This document shows positions 35,705 through 43,215 of a stretch of DNA of 64,000 nucleotides, piece by piece; the first letter of the stretch is position 1, and every line of letters begins with the position of its first letter. Below the pieces are notes generated by a model, which was not told where the DNA came from, ran no database searches, and saw only the letters and a list, made by a program, of their open reading frames with translations. The stretch comes from Leclercia sp. LSNIH1 (GTDB lineage: Bacteria > Pseudomonadota > Gammaproteobacteria > Enterobacterales > Enterobacteriaceae). The stretch is taken from contig NZ_CP026171.1 of assembly GCF_002902985.1 (NCBI RefSeq), positions 186,001 to 250,000 on the forward strand, in the 5' to 3' direction. Position numbers and translations under genes: made by a program.

Positions 35705-35808
35705 TTATTTCGCCTGCATAGTAATTTTAATCACTAAAAGCTATTAAGCTTTTTCCTTTTTTAAACATACGAAAGCCTTTAGAAACACGATTTATACTAA
35801 CGGGGCAT

Positions 35809-36333
35809 CTAAATTCGTGATCTGTTCAATGTATTCAAAAGAGTATTGAACGCCTCATATGATATTTTCGCTCTGAAAGCGATTCCCCTAGCTTCATTAA
35901 GAGCCTTTCTTCCGGAAGCAGATTCAGGCGATTTAAGGTACTTTAAAAGTAACTTTTCAATCTCTATAGTTTTGTCATTCTGAAGTAACTGAGAGGCCAT
36001 GATGGCTCCGAGCCTAAATTGAAGCTGAATATTCACTTCTTTGTGAAACTCCAGGTGCTGACGGTGGCGGTCAGCCAGCTGGCTTCCACGGACCCTGGCA
36101 CGATACAAACGCATATAGTCGGCCATTTCGGCGGTATGGCGTTGACGATACCGGTTCTTGGCTGCATTGACTACATTGCGGTTATTCAATTTATACAACC
36201 GGTTTTCGCCAGCTACGCACTGGCGGCAGCGAGTCTTATGGCCATCCTTACTTTTACGGTCAATTCCGAAGTCTAACAAGCTCTTCAGAGTCTTGCATTT
36301 TCGGCACAGCTTACTTTCAACGAGTTCAGTCAT
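35809..36333 (-). CDS. Zinc-knuckle protein, possible endonuclease-like
   Basis: The protein has 174 residues from the ATG at 36333; a TTG at 36375 gives 188. The N-terminus has two CxxC pairs, CRKC and CRQC, 23 residues apart with the intervening KSKDGHKTR, a pattern shared with phage proteins annotated as HNH or endonuclease VII-like. No clear HNH histidine cluster follows, and the rest is helical and very basic, so a DNA-binding role is safer than an enzymatic one. A perfect 13-bp palindrome lies within the gene. It reads in the same direction as the nuclease-like gene 104 bp downstream. Confidence 0.5.
   Translation of the reverse strand: MTELVESKLCRKCKTLKSLLDFGIDRKSKDGHKTRCRQCVAGENRLYKLNNRNVVNAAKNRYRQRHTAEMADYMRLYRARVRGSQLADRHRQHLEFHKEVNIQLQFRLGAIMASQLLQNDKTIEIEKLLLKYLKSPESASGRKALNEARGIAFRAKISYEAFNTLLNTLNRSRI
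35945..35957. repeat. Dispersed palindrome AAAAGTNACTTTT, copy 6
   Basis: Perfect copy inside the coding region of the zinc-knuckle protein. Confidence 0.8.
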
Positions 36334-36532
36334 GGGTATATTATGAATTGAAGTACTTCCCGAAAGTATACCCAACTCGACTATCCATTACAATTAAACG
36401 TTTTTGGGTTAACATAATCCACGTTATACGCACTTATAATGTTAGAACCATTTAGTAATGTCACTTTTTATCCAGATAGAAACGTCACCTTAGAGTAAGC
36501 TAAACTGAATGCAATTCTAAGGGACTCAACGG

Positions 36533-37891
36533 ATGTTGGTGACCATGTCAGATAAAGAAATTCATCGCTTGCCAGTGATACAGGCTGTTTGTGAAAAGCG
36601 CCTACGCCGTCGCGATGCAGCGTCACAGCTTGGCATCTCAGAACGTCAGGCGCAACGGCTTATCAATCGTTACCGGGTTTCTGGTGCTGAAGGACTTGTC
36701 AGCCGCAAACGCGGTCAACCCAGCAACCGTCGGTTGACCGAATCTCTCAAACTACGCGTACTCACGCTAATACGTGAAAACTACAGCGACTTTGGACCCA
36801 CACTGGCCGCAGAAAAACTCAGAGAGCGTCATGATATCCGGCTTTCAATCGAGACTGTCCGCAACTGGATGACGTCGGACGGACTCTGGGTTCCGCATGC
36901 TCGTCGCAAGTCACGGGTTTATCAACCTCGACATCGGCGTGATTGCCTGGGTGAACTTATCCAGATCGACGGCTCCCACCATGACTGGTTTGAAGGCCGT
37001 GCGCCAAAATGCTGCCTTCTGGTATTTATCGATGATGCCACCGGCCGCCTGATGCATTTGCGGTTCAGCGAGTCAGAAACAGCCTTTGACTACATGCTGG
37101 CAACCCGGGAATACATTGAGCAGCATGGGAAACCGGTATCGCTGTACAGTGACAAACACGCAATATTTCGCGTCAGTGGTCCGGAGAACCGCAATACCAC
37201 CGTTACCCAGTTCGGACGTGTGCTCTATGACCTGGCAATCGAGCTTATATGTGCCAACAGCTCTGAAGCTAAAGGCCGCGTGGAACGTGCGAATCAGACG
37301 CTTCAGGATCGACTGATCAAAGAAATGCGTCTGGAAGGTATTACCGGCATTGAGGCTGCAAATGCCTGGCTTGCCACTTTCATTGCAGACTTTAACCGCC
37401 GATTCTCACGTCCGGCCAGGTTCCCGAAAGATTTGCATCGTCCGGTGCAGGAAAGCCCCGGTGAGTTAAGAGACATCTTTGCCTGGCATGATGTTCGTAC
37501 CGTGTCGAAATCACTGACATTCCAGTACGATAAGATCCTTTATCTCATGGACCCAACAGAAGAAAATAGCCGTCTTGCCGGTGAAAAAATTAAAATACTG
37601 GACTATCCCGATGGCACCCTCGCCTTCCACTATGGACACCGGAGCCTTAAGTGCCAGGCATTTGATAAGCTGGCCTGTGTCGACCAGGGGCAGATTGTCG
37701 ATAACAAACGTCTCGGGACTGTACTCAGACTGGCTCAGGTAAAACAGGATGAGCGGGAAAGCGAAGGCAAACGGGAACGAAGCAAAAAATCGCCCAGCCG
37801 TAAGGCTCAGGTGCGCGTCCAGGAACAGCTCCGGGCTATCAATCCCGTTCTGGCAGACCCGAGCTTGTTTGTGGCAAGTTCAAAGCGATAG
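36533..37891 (+). CDS. ISNCY-family transposase (ISKpn21-like)
   Basis: The protein has 452 residues. An N-terminal double helix-turn-helix (AASQLGISERQAQRLINRY near residue 32) is followed by an integrase-type DDE domain: IQIDGSHHDW near residue 142, FIDDATGR, LYSDKHAIF near residue 205, and EAKGRVERANQTLQDR near residue 245 with the catalytic Glu. The C-terminus is very basic (KRERSKKSPSRK). The layout matches ISNCY elements of the ISPlu15/ISKpn21 kind; naming is from memory of that family. The exact ends of the element could not be fixed. An in-frame ATG at 36545 is an alternative start. Confidence 0.8.
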   Translation: MLVTMSDKEIHRLPVIQAVCEKRLRRRDAASQLGISERQAQRLINRYRVSGAEGLVSRKRGQPSNRRLTESLKLRVLTLIRENYSDFGPTLAAEKLRERHDIRLSIETVRNWMTSDGLWVPHARRKSRVYQPRHRRDCLGELIQIDGSHHDWFEGRAPKCCLLVFIDDATGRLMHLRFSESETAFDYMLATREYIEQHGKPVSLYSDKHAIFRVSGPENRNTTVTQFGRVLYDLAIELICANSSEAKGRVERANQTLQDRLIKEMRLEGITGIEAANAWLATFIADFNRRFSRPARFPKDLHRPVQESPGELRDIFAWHDVRTVSKSLTFQYDKILYLMDPTEENSRLAGEKIKILDYPDGTLAFHYGHRSLKCQAFDKLACVDQGQIVDNKRLGTVLRLAQVKQDERESEGKRERSKKSPSRKAQVRVQEQLRAINPVLADPSLFVASSKR

Positions 37892-37949
37892 AATCGACCA
37901 TCAGTGCTGCAAAGTACCGGAACAGTGAGCCCCCAAAAGGATACTTGAG

Positions 37950-38741
37950 ATGATTAAATTCCCGACTAAAAAGCGCGTTGATTTGTATAAAAATGCTGTC
38001 AGTTCTGAGCAATTACATCTGGATCTGGCTGCGGCTCAGGAGTTCATGTTCGATGCCTGGGAAACTGATGACCTGGACGTTGTGCTGAAACTCATCAGAA
38101 AAGCTATCAAGAAATCCCCGCTCTGTGCTGACGCATACTCATTCTACTGCGAGTTATCTCAAGAACCTCCTGAGTCAAAAATCGGGAATCTGGAGACGGC
38201 TTTGTACGCAGCCAGCATTGCTCTTGGCGAGGATTTTCAGGAGTTCGCAGGACGTTTCTGGGGATTTGTCGAAACACGTCCATATATGAGAGCAAAAGCA
38301 GCTTTGGCTGAGGCCTTATGGGAGTCAGGTAATTTTTATCCGGCTATGGCTCACTGCCGCGAAATGCTGAAGCTCAACCCGAACGATAACCAGGGGATTC
38401 GTCATTTATTAGCGAACTATTACCTTGAGCTTGAAATGGTGGATGATCTGGCCTTGCTACTGGACGATTATCCTGGGGATATGCGCCCGTTTCTTCAGTA
38501 TACACGCGCCCTCCTCGCCTACCGGCAGTCATCCCCAGATGCCAATGATATCGCTAAAGCTGCGATTGATTCTAATAGACACATCCCCGGCTTGTTATCG
38601 AAGTGCAGATTACAGCCCAAGTCTAACAGTGGATATATTACGTTAGGTGAAATGGATGAAGCCATATATTACGTGAATAATAATTTAAAATCCTGGATTC
38701 GCACCCCTGGTGCAATTGAATGGATTGTCAATGGTATTTAA
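37950..38741 (+). CDS. TPR-like protein next to transposase
   Basis: The protein has 263 residues and is all helical, with repeats of the tetratricopeptide kind. For example, the segment LIRKAIKKSPLCADAYSFYC and the later AMAHCREMLKLNPNDNQGIR both have the small-residue spacing of TPR helices. It follows the transposase by 58 bp in the same direction, as passenger genes do in some ISNCY elements. A helical adaptor role is likely; the partner is unknown. AAAGGA precedes the ATG at good spacing. Confidence 0.65.
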   Translation: MIKFPTKKRVDLYKNAVSSEQLHLDLAAAQEFMFDAWETDDLDVVLKLIRKAIKKSPLCADAYSFYCELSQEPPESKIGNLETALYAASIALGEDFQEFAGRFWGFVETRPYMRAKAALAEALWESGNFYPAMAHCREMLKLNPNDNQGIRHLLANYYLELEMVDDLALLLDDYPGDMRPFLQYTRALLAYRQSSPDANDIAKAAIDSNRHIPGLLSKCRLQPKSNSGYITLGEMDEAIYYVNNNLKSWIRTPGAIEWIVNGI

Positions 38742-38781
38742 TTTACGAAGGCCATTGCTTAGGCCTTCATCATTAATTTAA

Positions 38782-39618
38782 TCACAAGCCATTTCTTGCT
38801 GTCTTTAATTCTAAAAGATTGACTTTATCTATCTTCCCTTCATGGATCATTATTGTTAATTTCGCTGGATGTTTAAATCGCATTTCGCTTATCCTAAAAG
38901 TCCAAAGCATTATCTTTAATAGATCTTGCTCATCGATAATTTTGTGGCCTTTTATTCTTGTAAGTCCAGACCCAAAGATTGGGACAGAAACACTTTTTTG
39001 AGCATAGACTCGATTAACCTTATCCCAAAAACTTATTAGAAAACCTAAATACTCAGGCATTGTGAGATGAGCTACATTGTGCTCGTCAAACTTAGATAGC
39101 GCAGTGAGTATGTAATCACCATAAACACAAATAGTGCCAATTTCAAATTTTTGCTTTTTACCTTCAATCCTTTCCTCATTTCTATCTTTTATCTCTTCGG
39201 CATCGAACCTATAGTTACTAATGTAATCATCCAACTCACTTACAGTACAAGATAAATGTTCGTTGATAAATTTACCATTGAGACTACTTCCGGCAATAAT
39301 TCGCTCATCAACCTGAGTATCAAAATATTCATTGAAAGCGATCGCTTTCAAACCCTCCTGTTTGAAGATATCTCCTGTTTTAATGATAACAGTACTTTCC
39401 TCAATGGTTAGATTAATCTCCCTCAAGCTATTTGCTCTGTACCATAACCAAAGATAGGCGATAATAAGCACTGCAATGCAAGCTAAACCTGCCGCAATTT
39501 TTTGATTTGCAGGAATGTCGACAAAAATAACAACTGCACCGATAAAACCGAACAATAATGATGCATATCCCTTAAACTCATTGAAAACCTGCTTGTCACA
39601 GAGACTAACCTTAGACAT
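38782..39618 (-). CDS. thsA: Thoeris effector ThsA, type II (TM plus macro domain)
   Basis: The protein has 278 residues. Two transmembrane helices at about residues 15-34 and 41-61 form a hairpin. A linker leads into a macro-like domain (about 90-270) with the signature elements AFNEYFDTQVDERIIAGSSL and VPIFGSGLTRIKG, as in the ThsA macro family (DUF6430 type). In published type II Thoeris, the macro domain senses a histidine-ADP-ribose-type signal made by ThsB, and the TM part then attacks the membrane and kills the infected cell. The adjacent upstream gene encodes the matching TIR-like sensor. I assign it from architecture and partner, not alignment. Confidence 0.82.
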   Translation of the reverse strand: MSKVSLCDKQVFNEFKGYASLLFGFIGAVVIFVDIPANQKIAAGLACIAVLIIAYLWLWYRANSLREINLTIEESTVIIKTGDIFKQEGLKAIAFNEYFDTQVDERIIAGSSLNGKFINEHLSCTVSELDDYISNYRFDAEEIKDRNEERIEGKKQKFEIGTICVYGDYILTALSKFDEHNVAHLTMPEYLGFLISFWDKVNRVYAQKSVSVPIFGSGLTRIKGHKIIDEQDLLKIMLWTFRISEMRFKHPAKLTIMIHEGKIDKVNLLELKTARNGL

Positions 39619-39674
39619 TTAATATTCCTATATCTATGCAAAAACAAAGCGCCACAATCGGCGCTTAAGTTACA

Positions 39675-40229
39675 TTATGCGCTATATCTATATACATCTG
39701 GAACAGTTTTGGTTTTCACCATAAACTTACTATCTGCCAGTGATTGTCTGATAAGAGCTTTATTCATTGGGATATGCAACGTGGGAACTAAATGCATTGA
39801 ATCTCTGAATGCGGGAATCTTAGACCATAAATTTTGTATTTGCTGCTTTAAAATGTTGTTAACTAGCAAACTTTCTTTTGTGTCATAGTCAGGGTATATT
39901 ACAATTACAGGAAGCCCCAAGGAATTAATACCGTAATCAATTTCTTCTCGTAGAGCGCGAGAATTTATAGTTCGATCACTCAGGAATAGAATAATATTCT
40001 TAGAATTCCGCAGACGCTGTCTGAGGCGAGGCATTAAAGTTTGCTCCCAGTTACTGCCATCACGAACGTTATAAGTTGTATCGTGTGAATTGGTAAAAGG
40101 GAAACCGGAGTCCGCTCCTTTCCACATTCTCAGTGTGTTGTAATAAACGAAGTCTTTCGTAGCATGAGCTCCCAGAGCGCCCTCATGAAAAGGCTCAGCA
40201 ACATAAAATGCACAGTAATTCCCACTCAT
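39675..40229 (-). CDS. thsB: Thoeris sensor ThsB, TIR-like domain
   Basis: The protein has 184 residues and one TIR-like domain of the MTH538/DUF1863 type. The opening FVYNTLRMW, the ILFLSDRTINSRALREEIDYG segment near residues 89-108 and the VIVIYPDY strand are typical; the catalytic glutamate of the NADase site is probably in REEIDYG. In Thoeris, ThsB detects phage infection and converts NAD into a signal nucleotide that opens ThsA. It is 56 bp upstream of thsA on the same strand, as one operon. Confidence 0.83.
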   Translation of the reverse strand: MSGNYCAFYVAEPFHEGALGAHATKDFVYYNTLRMWKGADSGFPFTNSHDTTYNVRDGSNWEQTLMPRLRQRLRNSKNIILFLSDRTINSRALREEIDYGINSLGLPVIVIYPDYDTKESLLVNNILKQQIQNLWSKIPAFRDSMHLVPTLHIPMNKALIRQSLADSKFMVKTKTVPDVYRYSA

Positions 40230-40604
40230 TCCTGTAATCCTTCTTTGTTAGAAAAATCCCAAGGAAATTATACACCTCCTTACAAGTTGAACCGCAACCA
40301 AAACATGAGCTTTAAGTGCCCTTTCTATCTTGCAGAAAGAGGTGACATTTTAAAACTGCATTGACATATAAATCAATGGGTTACGTTTTACTTCTTGGAT
40401 TACGCACTGGCACGGGATTTGGGATTTGGGATTTCCATGATGATTTTCCTGTGGGCAACCTGCATTATCACCATCCAGGACATAGGACGGGCTTACCCCG
40501 TTCTTACCTAATCATTTTAGGTCCTTCGTTACTAGAAAAATTTTTTAAACTCATACAGATAGACCGCCATAGGTACCAGCGGAACTATCTGTACCATTAC
40601 TGAA
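40230..40604. other. Intergenic region upstream of thsB
   Basis: A 375-bp AT-rich stretch separates thsB from the small membrane-protein genes. It should hold the thsBA promoter. An 80-codon rightward frame at 40361-40603 has no ribosome site and an odd composition, so I do not call it a gene. The octamer GTGACATT at 40342-40349 mirrors AATGTCAC at 36457-36464. Confidence 0.4.
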
Positions 40605-40898
40605 CTAAAAATAGATGAAAAAACATGCAGCCAGTACCGTGACGCTAATAATTGAAAATAAGTTAACTACGATGGAAATAAAGCTTTTTTTCATCATGGT
40701 CAAGGTTTCGGCTGGTGTTTCATCGAGTGCTTTGCCAGATTTATGGTCATCATAAATACGCCTTGAAGTTACAAGCTTATCGTGATGTTTATTCACTTGC
40801 TTCATCAAGAGGTGAATGACTAAAATCATAAGGGCAATGTAGATATACTTATCTTTACTTAGTGCGTCAATTATTTGATGTGCCTGATTCTCGTGCAT
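40605..40898 (-). CDS. Small two-helix membrane protein
   Basis: The protein has 97 residues from the ATG at 40898, chosen for the GGAGATA ribosome site; codons upstream of it are not used. Two hydrophobic helices (about residues 20-37, YIYIALMILVIHLLM, and 75-95, SIVVNLFSIISVTVLAACFF) flank a charged cytoplasmic-type loop. No family was recognised. It lies 20 bp downstream of another two-helix membrane protein, so the pair is probably one operon. Confidence 0.6.
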   Translation of the reverse strand: MHENQAHQIIDALSKDKYIYIALMILVIHLLMKQVNKHHDKLVTSRRIYDDHKSGKALDETPAETLTMMKKSFISIVVNLFSIISVTVLAACFFIYF

Positions 40899-40918
40899 AA
40901 AAATATCTCCTTGTTTGA

Positions 40919-41218
40919 TTAACTGTGAAGTAGATAAAATAGATACCCAAAAACAATAGTGGATAGTGCTAACACCACACAATTAGCAATGTACCAGATC
41001 AATGTTTGGAACTTAAGTCGCCGGATCATTTCAGGTTCTTCACCGCTTGAGAAAGATCCTCTACCTTCACTGACTAACTTATCAGCATTTTTAAAATGCT
41101 GATAAGTTGAACCAGCACGGAAAGTAAGCCATGCCATACCTAACATTATGAATCCAAATAAATAAAATGCTTTTTCTAAGTAAAAATCTACCGCTGATAC
41201 AACATCCAGATTTTCCAT
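40919..41218 (-). CDS. Small two-helix membrane protein
   Basis: The protein has 99 residues. Hydrophobic helices near residues 16-34 and 72-97 flank a polar loop with the Ser/Gly-rich stretch SEGRGSFSSGEEPE. GAGAA precedes the ATG. It resembles its downstream neighbour in layout but not obviously in sequence. The two may form a membrane complex; entry exclusion, toxin-immunity or holin-like functions are all possible and none is shown. Confidence 0.6.
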   Translation of the reverse strand: MENLDVVSAVDFYLEKAFYLFGFIMLGMAWLTFRAGSTYQHFKNADKLVSEGRGSFSSGEEPEMIRRLKFQTLIWYIANCVVLALSTIVFGYLFYLLHS

Positions 41219-41281
41219 TTGGTAATTCTCAATATTGTTGGTGAGTTAAAGATTTTTTTGTTGGCTAACTGTCTGAAAGCC

Positions 41282-41512
41282 CTAATTATGGTCATTACAA
41301 TCCAACCAATTAACAGGTTCCCCAAGAAACCGTGTCAATGCTGCTTTAGCGTATTGTGGCTTAGTGTAATATCGAGGGAACCAGCCATCGAAATTTTGTG
41401 TTCCATTGCGGCGGTATTCAGGTTCGACAGACAGTCTACATCCCTGACCGTGAGGCGAAATGAAAAAGGTGAACCCGTCAATCGAATCAGAACTCAACCG
41501 GCTGCATGTCAT
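41282..41512 (-). CDS. Small hypothetical protein
   Basis: The protein has 76 residues. The ATG at 41512 is preceded by AAGGA with six bases of spacing, which supports a real gene. It has several aromatic and basic residues (NGTQNFDGWFPRYYTKPQYAK) and no membrane segment. Not recognised. It lies 21 bp after the 312-residue protein gene on the same strand and may be cotranscribed with it. Confidence 0.55.
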   Translation of the reverse strand: MTCSRLSSDSIDGFTFFISPHGQGCRLSVEPEYRRNGTQNFDGWFPRYYTKPQYAKAALTRFLGEPVNWLDCNDHN

Positions 41513-41533
41513 TGGAAATCCTTCATGATTTAA

Positions 41534-42472
41534 CTAACCAGGCATTGCACTGGTAATCTGATGCTCCACACTCCGCATTCGAGGATTTTGACGTACAAAG
41601 TCTCTGACGCCCGAGATGCAAGCTTTGATGATTATATCAAAGTGAGGCTGCGCCTCCGATACCAAATTTCCCGTATTATCCAGTAGCAATATGACCCCTA
41701 GCGATTTTACAAGCTGGTACTCAACTGTCGACCGGTCTAGGGCGATCTGGAGCATGTAAATAGTTTCCCCGGATACATTTCCGTCTATTCCAATCACGGT
41801 TGCCGTGCAAGCTGCCTGCTCCTCTGGGTAGTGAGGTGTATAATAGTCATACCAGTAATCGGACTTCACCGATTCTTTCCTCGATTGCAGGTTTTTAACA
41901 GGCCATTTCACCCAGACAGATGACATATTCTCTGAAACCAGTGAGTGCTGTAACGCGGTAAGGGGGTTATCAAATTCGCCCATGGACCATAAGGTCTCAA
42001 ATTCTGCTTGAAAAGTAGATGGGTCTATTACAGCAATAAAATCGAACTGGTCCTTATTAATTTTAGACGCTCGCTCATCCATATAGAAAAGACCAAGTCT
42101 GTTCCCTTTATCACTTCTCCAGGTGGCCCCTGCTGGTTGATAGTCCGTATTTATAAATGGTCGAAGTTGCTGGTCTTTGTGCAGAAAGATAAACGATGGG
42201 GCCAGTGTTCTATTCGCGTTCTTAACTGGGTTAACATATAGGCGCTCACCTGCGCTGAGGAGTTCAATGATCGACTTTGAAATGACAACATCTACAGATG
42301 GCGTGCAGGGGTTAACGCCCTCCTCCACTTGATGTACTAAATCCCCATCCGGACCCGGAATAACGTCTCGCAGACACGTTGGGCAGCGCTGAGTTTGTCC
42401 GGGTAAAATTGGCCACGAAAGATGTCCATCGTTATTAAGCGCAATTTTCAATAAAGGATGTTGTCTTGTCAT
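41534..42472 (-). CDS. Hypothetical protein downstream of nuclease
   Basis: The protein has 312 residues from the ATG at 42472, which follows a GGGGGTGA ribosome site and lies 5 bp beyond the stop of the thermonuclease gene. Near residue 22 a CPTCL motif with a later Cys suggests a partial zinc site. The remainder is mixed alpha/beta with the segment VIGIDGNVSGETIYMLQIALD. No known family was recognised. It is very likely translated with the nuclease gene. Confidence 0.6.
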   Translation of the reverse strand: MTRQHPLLKIALNNDGHLSWPILPGQTQRCPTCLRDVIPGPDGDLVHQVEEGVNPCTPSVDVVISKSIIELLSAGERLYVNPVKNANRTLAPSFIFLHKDQQLRPFINTDYQPAGATWRSDKGNRLGLFYMDERASKINKDQFDFIAVIDPSTFQAEFETLWSMGEFDNPLTALQHSLVSENMSSVWVKWPVKNLQSRKESVKSDYWYDYYTPHYPEEQAACTATVIGIDGNVSGETIYMLQIALDRSTVEYQLVKSLGVILLLDNTGNLVSEAQPHFDIIIKACISGVRDFVRQNPRMRSVEHQITSAMPG

Positions 42473-42477
42473 CGCGG

Positions 42478-42993
42478 TCACCCCCTGCTTTTCGTCTTTT
42501 GAGGTTTCTGGTTTTGCTGGCGCCACTCCCAGGGGGCAACGGGATTCGGATCTACCCAGAGGCCTTTAACTGCTTTCTGCGCTGAAGCTTCGAATTTCAG
42601 ATAGTTTGGGACGATGGCATTACCGTCAAACCGGTATACCCATGCATAGCCACTGTCTACCATTGAGGCGTTTATGTCATAACCATCAAGCCAAATGGTT
42701 CCCAGCATCCTGCCGTAAATATCAGGTCCGTGGTCTATTACCGTAATATTCTGTGCAGCAATCGCGGAGCTCAACGCTTGTTTAGCCTTTTGTCCAAAGG
42801 CCTGCTTACTTTCGGGGGCATCAATACCGTACAAGCGGATTTTGATGTTTGTATTCTGACCATCGAGCGCGGTGATTGTGTCCCCGTCGATAATTTTTAC
42901 CACTTTCGCTTCAAATGATGATTGGGTAGCAAGAGTTGCCACCGGGAAAAGGACGATTAATGTCGGCAAAAGTAACTTTTTCAAAAGAGTCAT
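42478..42993 (-). CDS. Thermonuclease-like (SNase) exported nuclease
   Basis: The protein has 171 residues from the ATG at 42993 with GGGAGA upstream. An N-terminal signal peptide (LLKKLLLPTLIVLFPVATLA) is followed by a staphylococcal-nuclease fold: VVKIIDGDTITA near residue 30, IRLYGIDAPESKQAFG near residue 50, and YGRMLGTIW near residue 93. These supply the catalytic Arg, Asp and Glu residues. It should be a periplasmic or secreted DNA/RNA endonuclease; similar genes are common on conjugative plasmids. A perfect 13-bp palindrome overlaps the signal-peptide codons. Confidence 0.88.
   Translation of the reverse strand: MTLLKKLLLPTLIVLFPVATLATQSSFEAKVVKIIDGDTITALDGQNTNIKIRLYGIDAPESKQAFGQKAKQALSSAIAAQNITVIDHGPDIYGRMLGTIWLDGYDINASMVDSGYAWVYRFDGNAIVPNYLKFEASAQKAVKGLWVDPNPVAPWEWRQQNQKPQKTKSRG
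42968..42980. repeat. Dispersed palindrome AAAAGTNACTTTT, copy 7
   Basis: Perfect copy within the first ten codons of the thermonuclease-like gene. Confidence 0.8.
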
Positions 42994-43215
42994 ACGTTCT
43001 CCCTGAATTAGATGGTTCGTAGTAACAAATAAGTCGTGTGATTTGACGCGCTTATTGTACCAATTAGAAACTCGGCGATTTTCTGTTAACGGAGGCAATT
43101 TGAGTGGATAAAAATTTTAATACAGGAGATGAAAATAAAGGCCTTTAACAAAAAATTGAATTTTCACCGCGTGGTAGTCTGAGAACCTAAATTAATCACA
43201 TTTCACGGAGTAAGG

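Noticed and set aside
36456..36468. TAATGTCACTTTT as a further copy of the 13-bp palindrome
   Set aside because: It matches only 11 of 13 and loses the symmetry of one arm; it may instead be part of the ISNCY-type end.
40361..40603. 80-codon rightward frame upstream of thsB
   Set aside because: It has no ribosome site, odd composition and no partner; it is better read as a promoter region.
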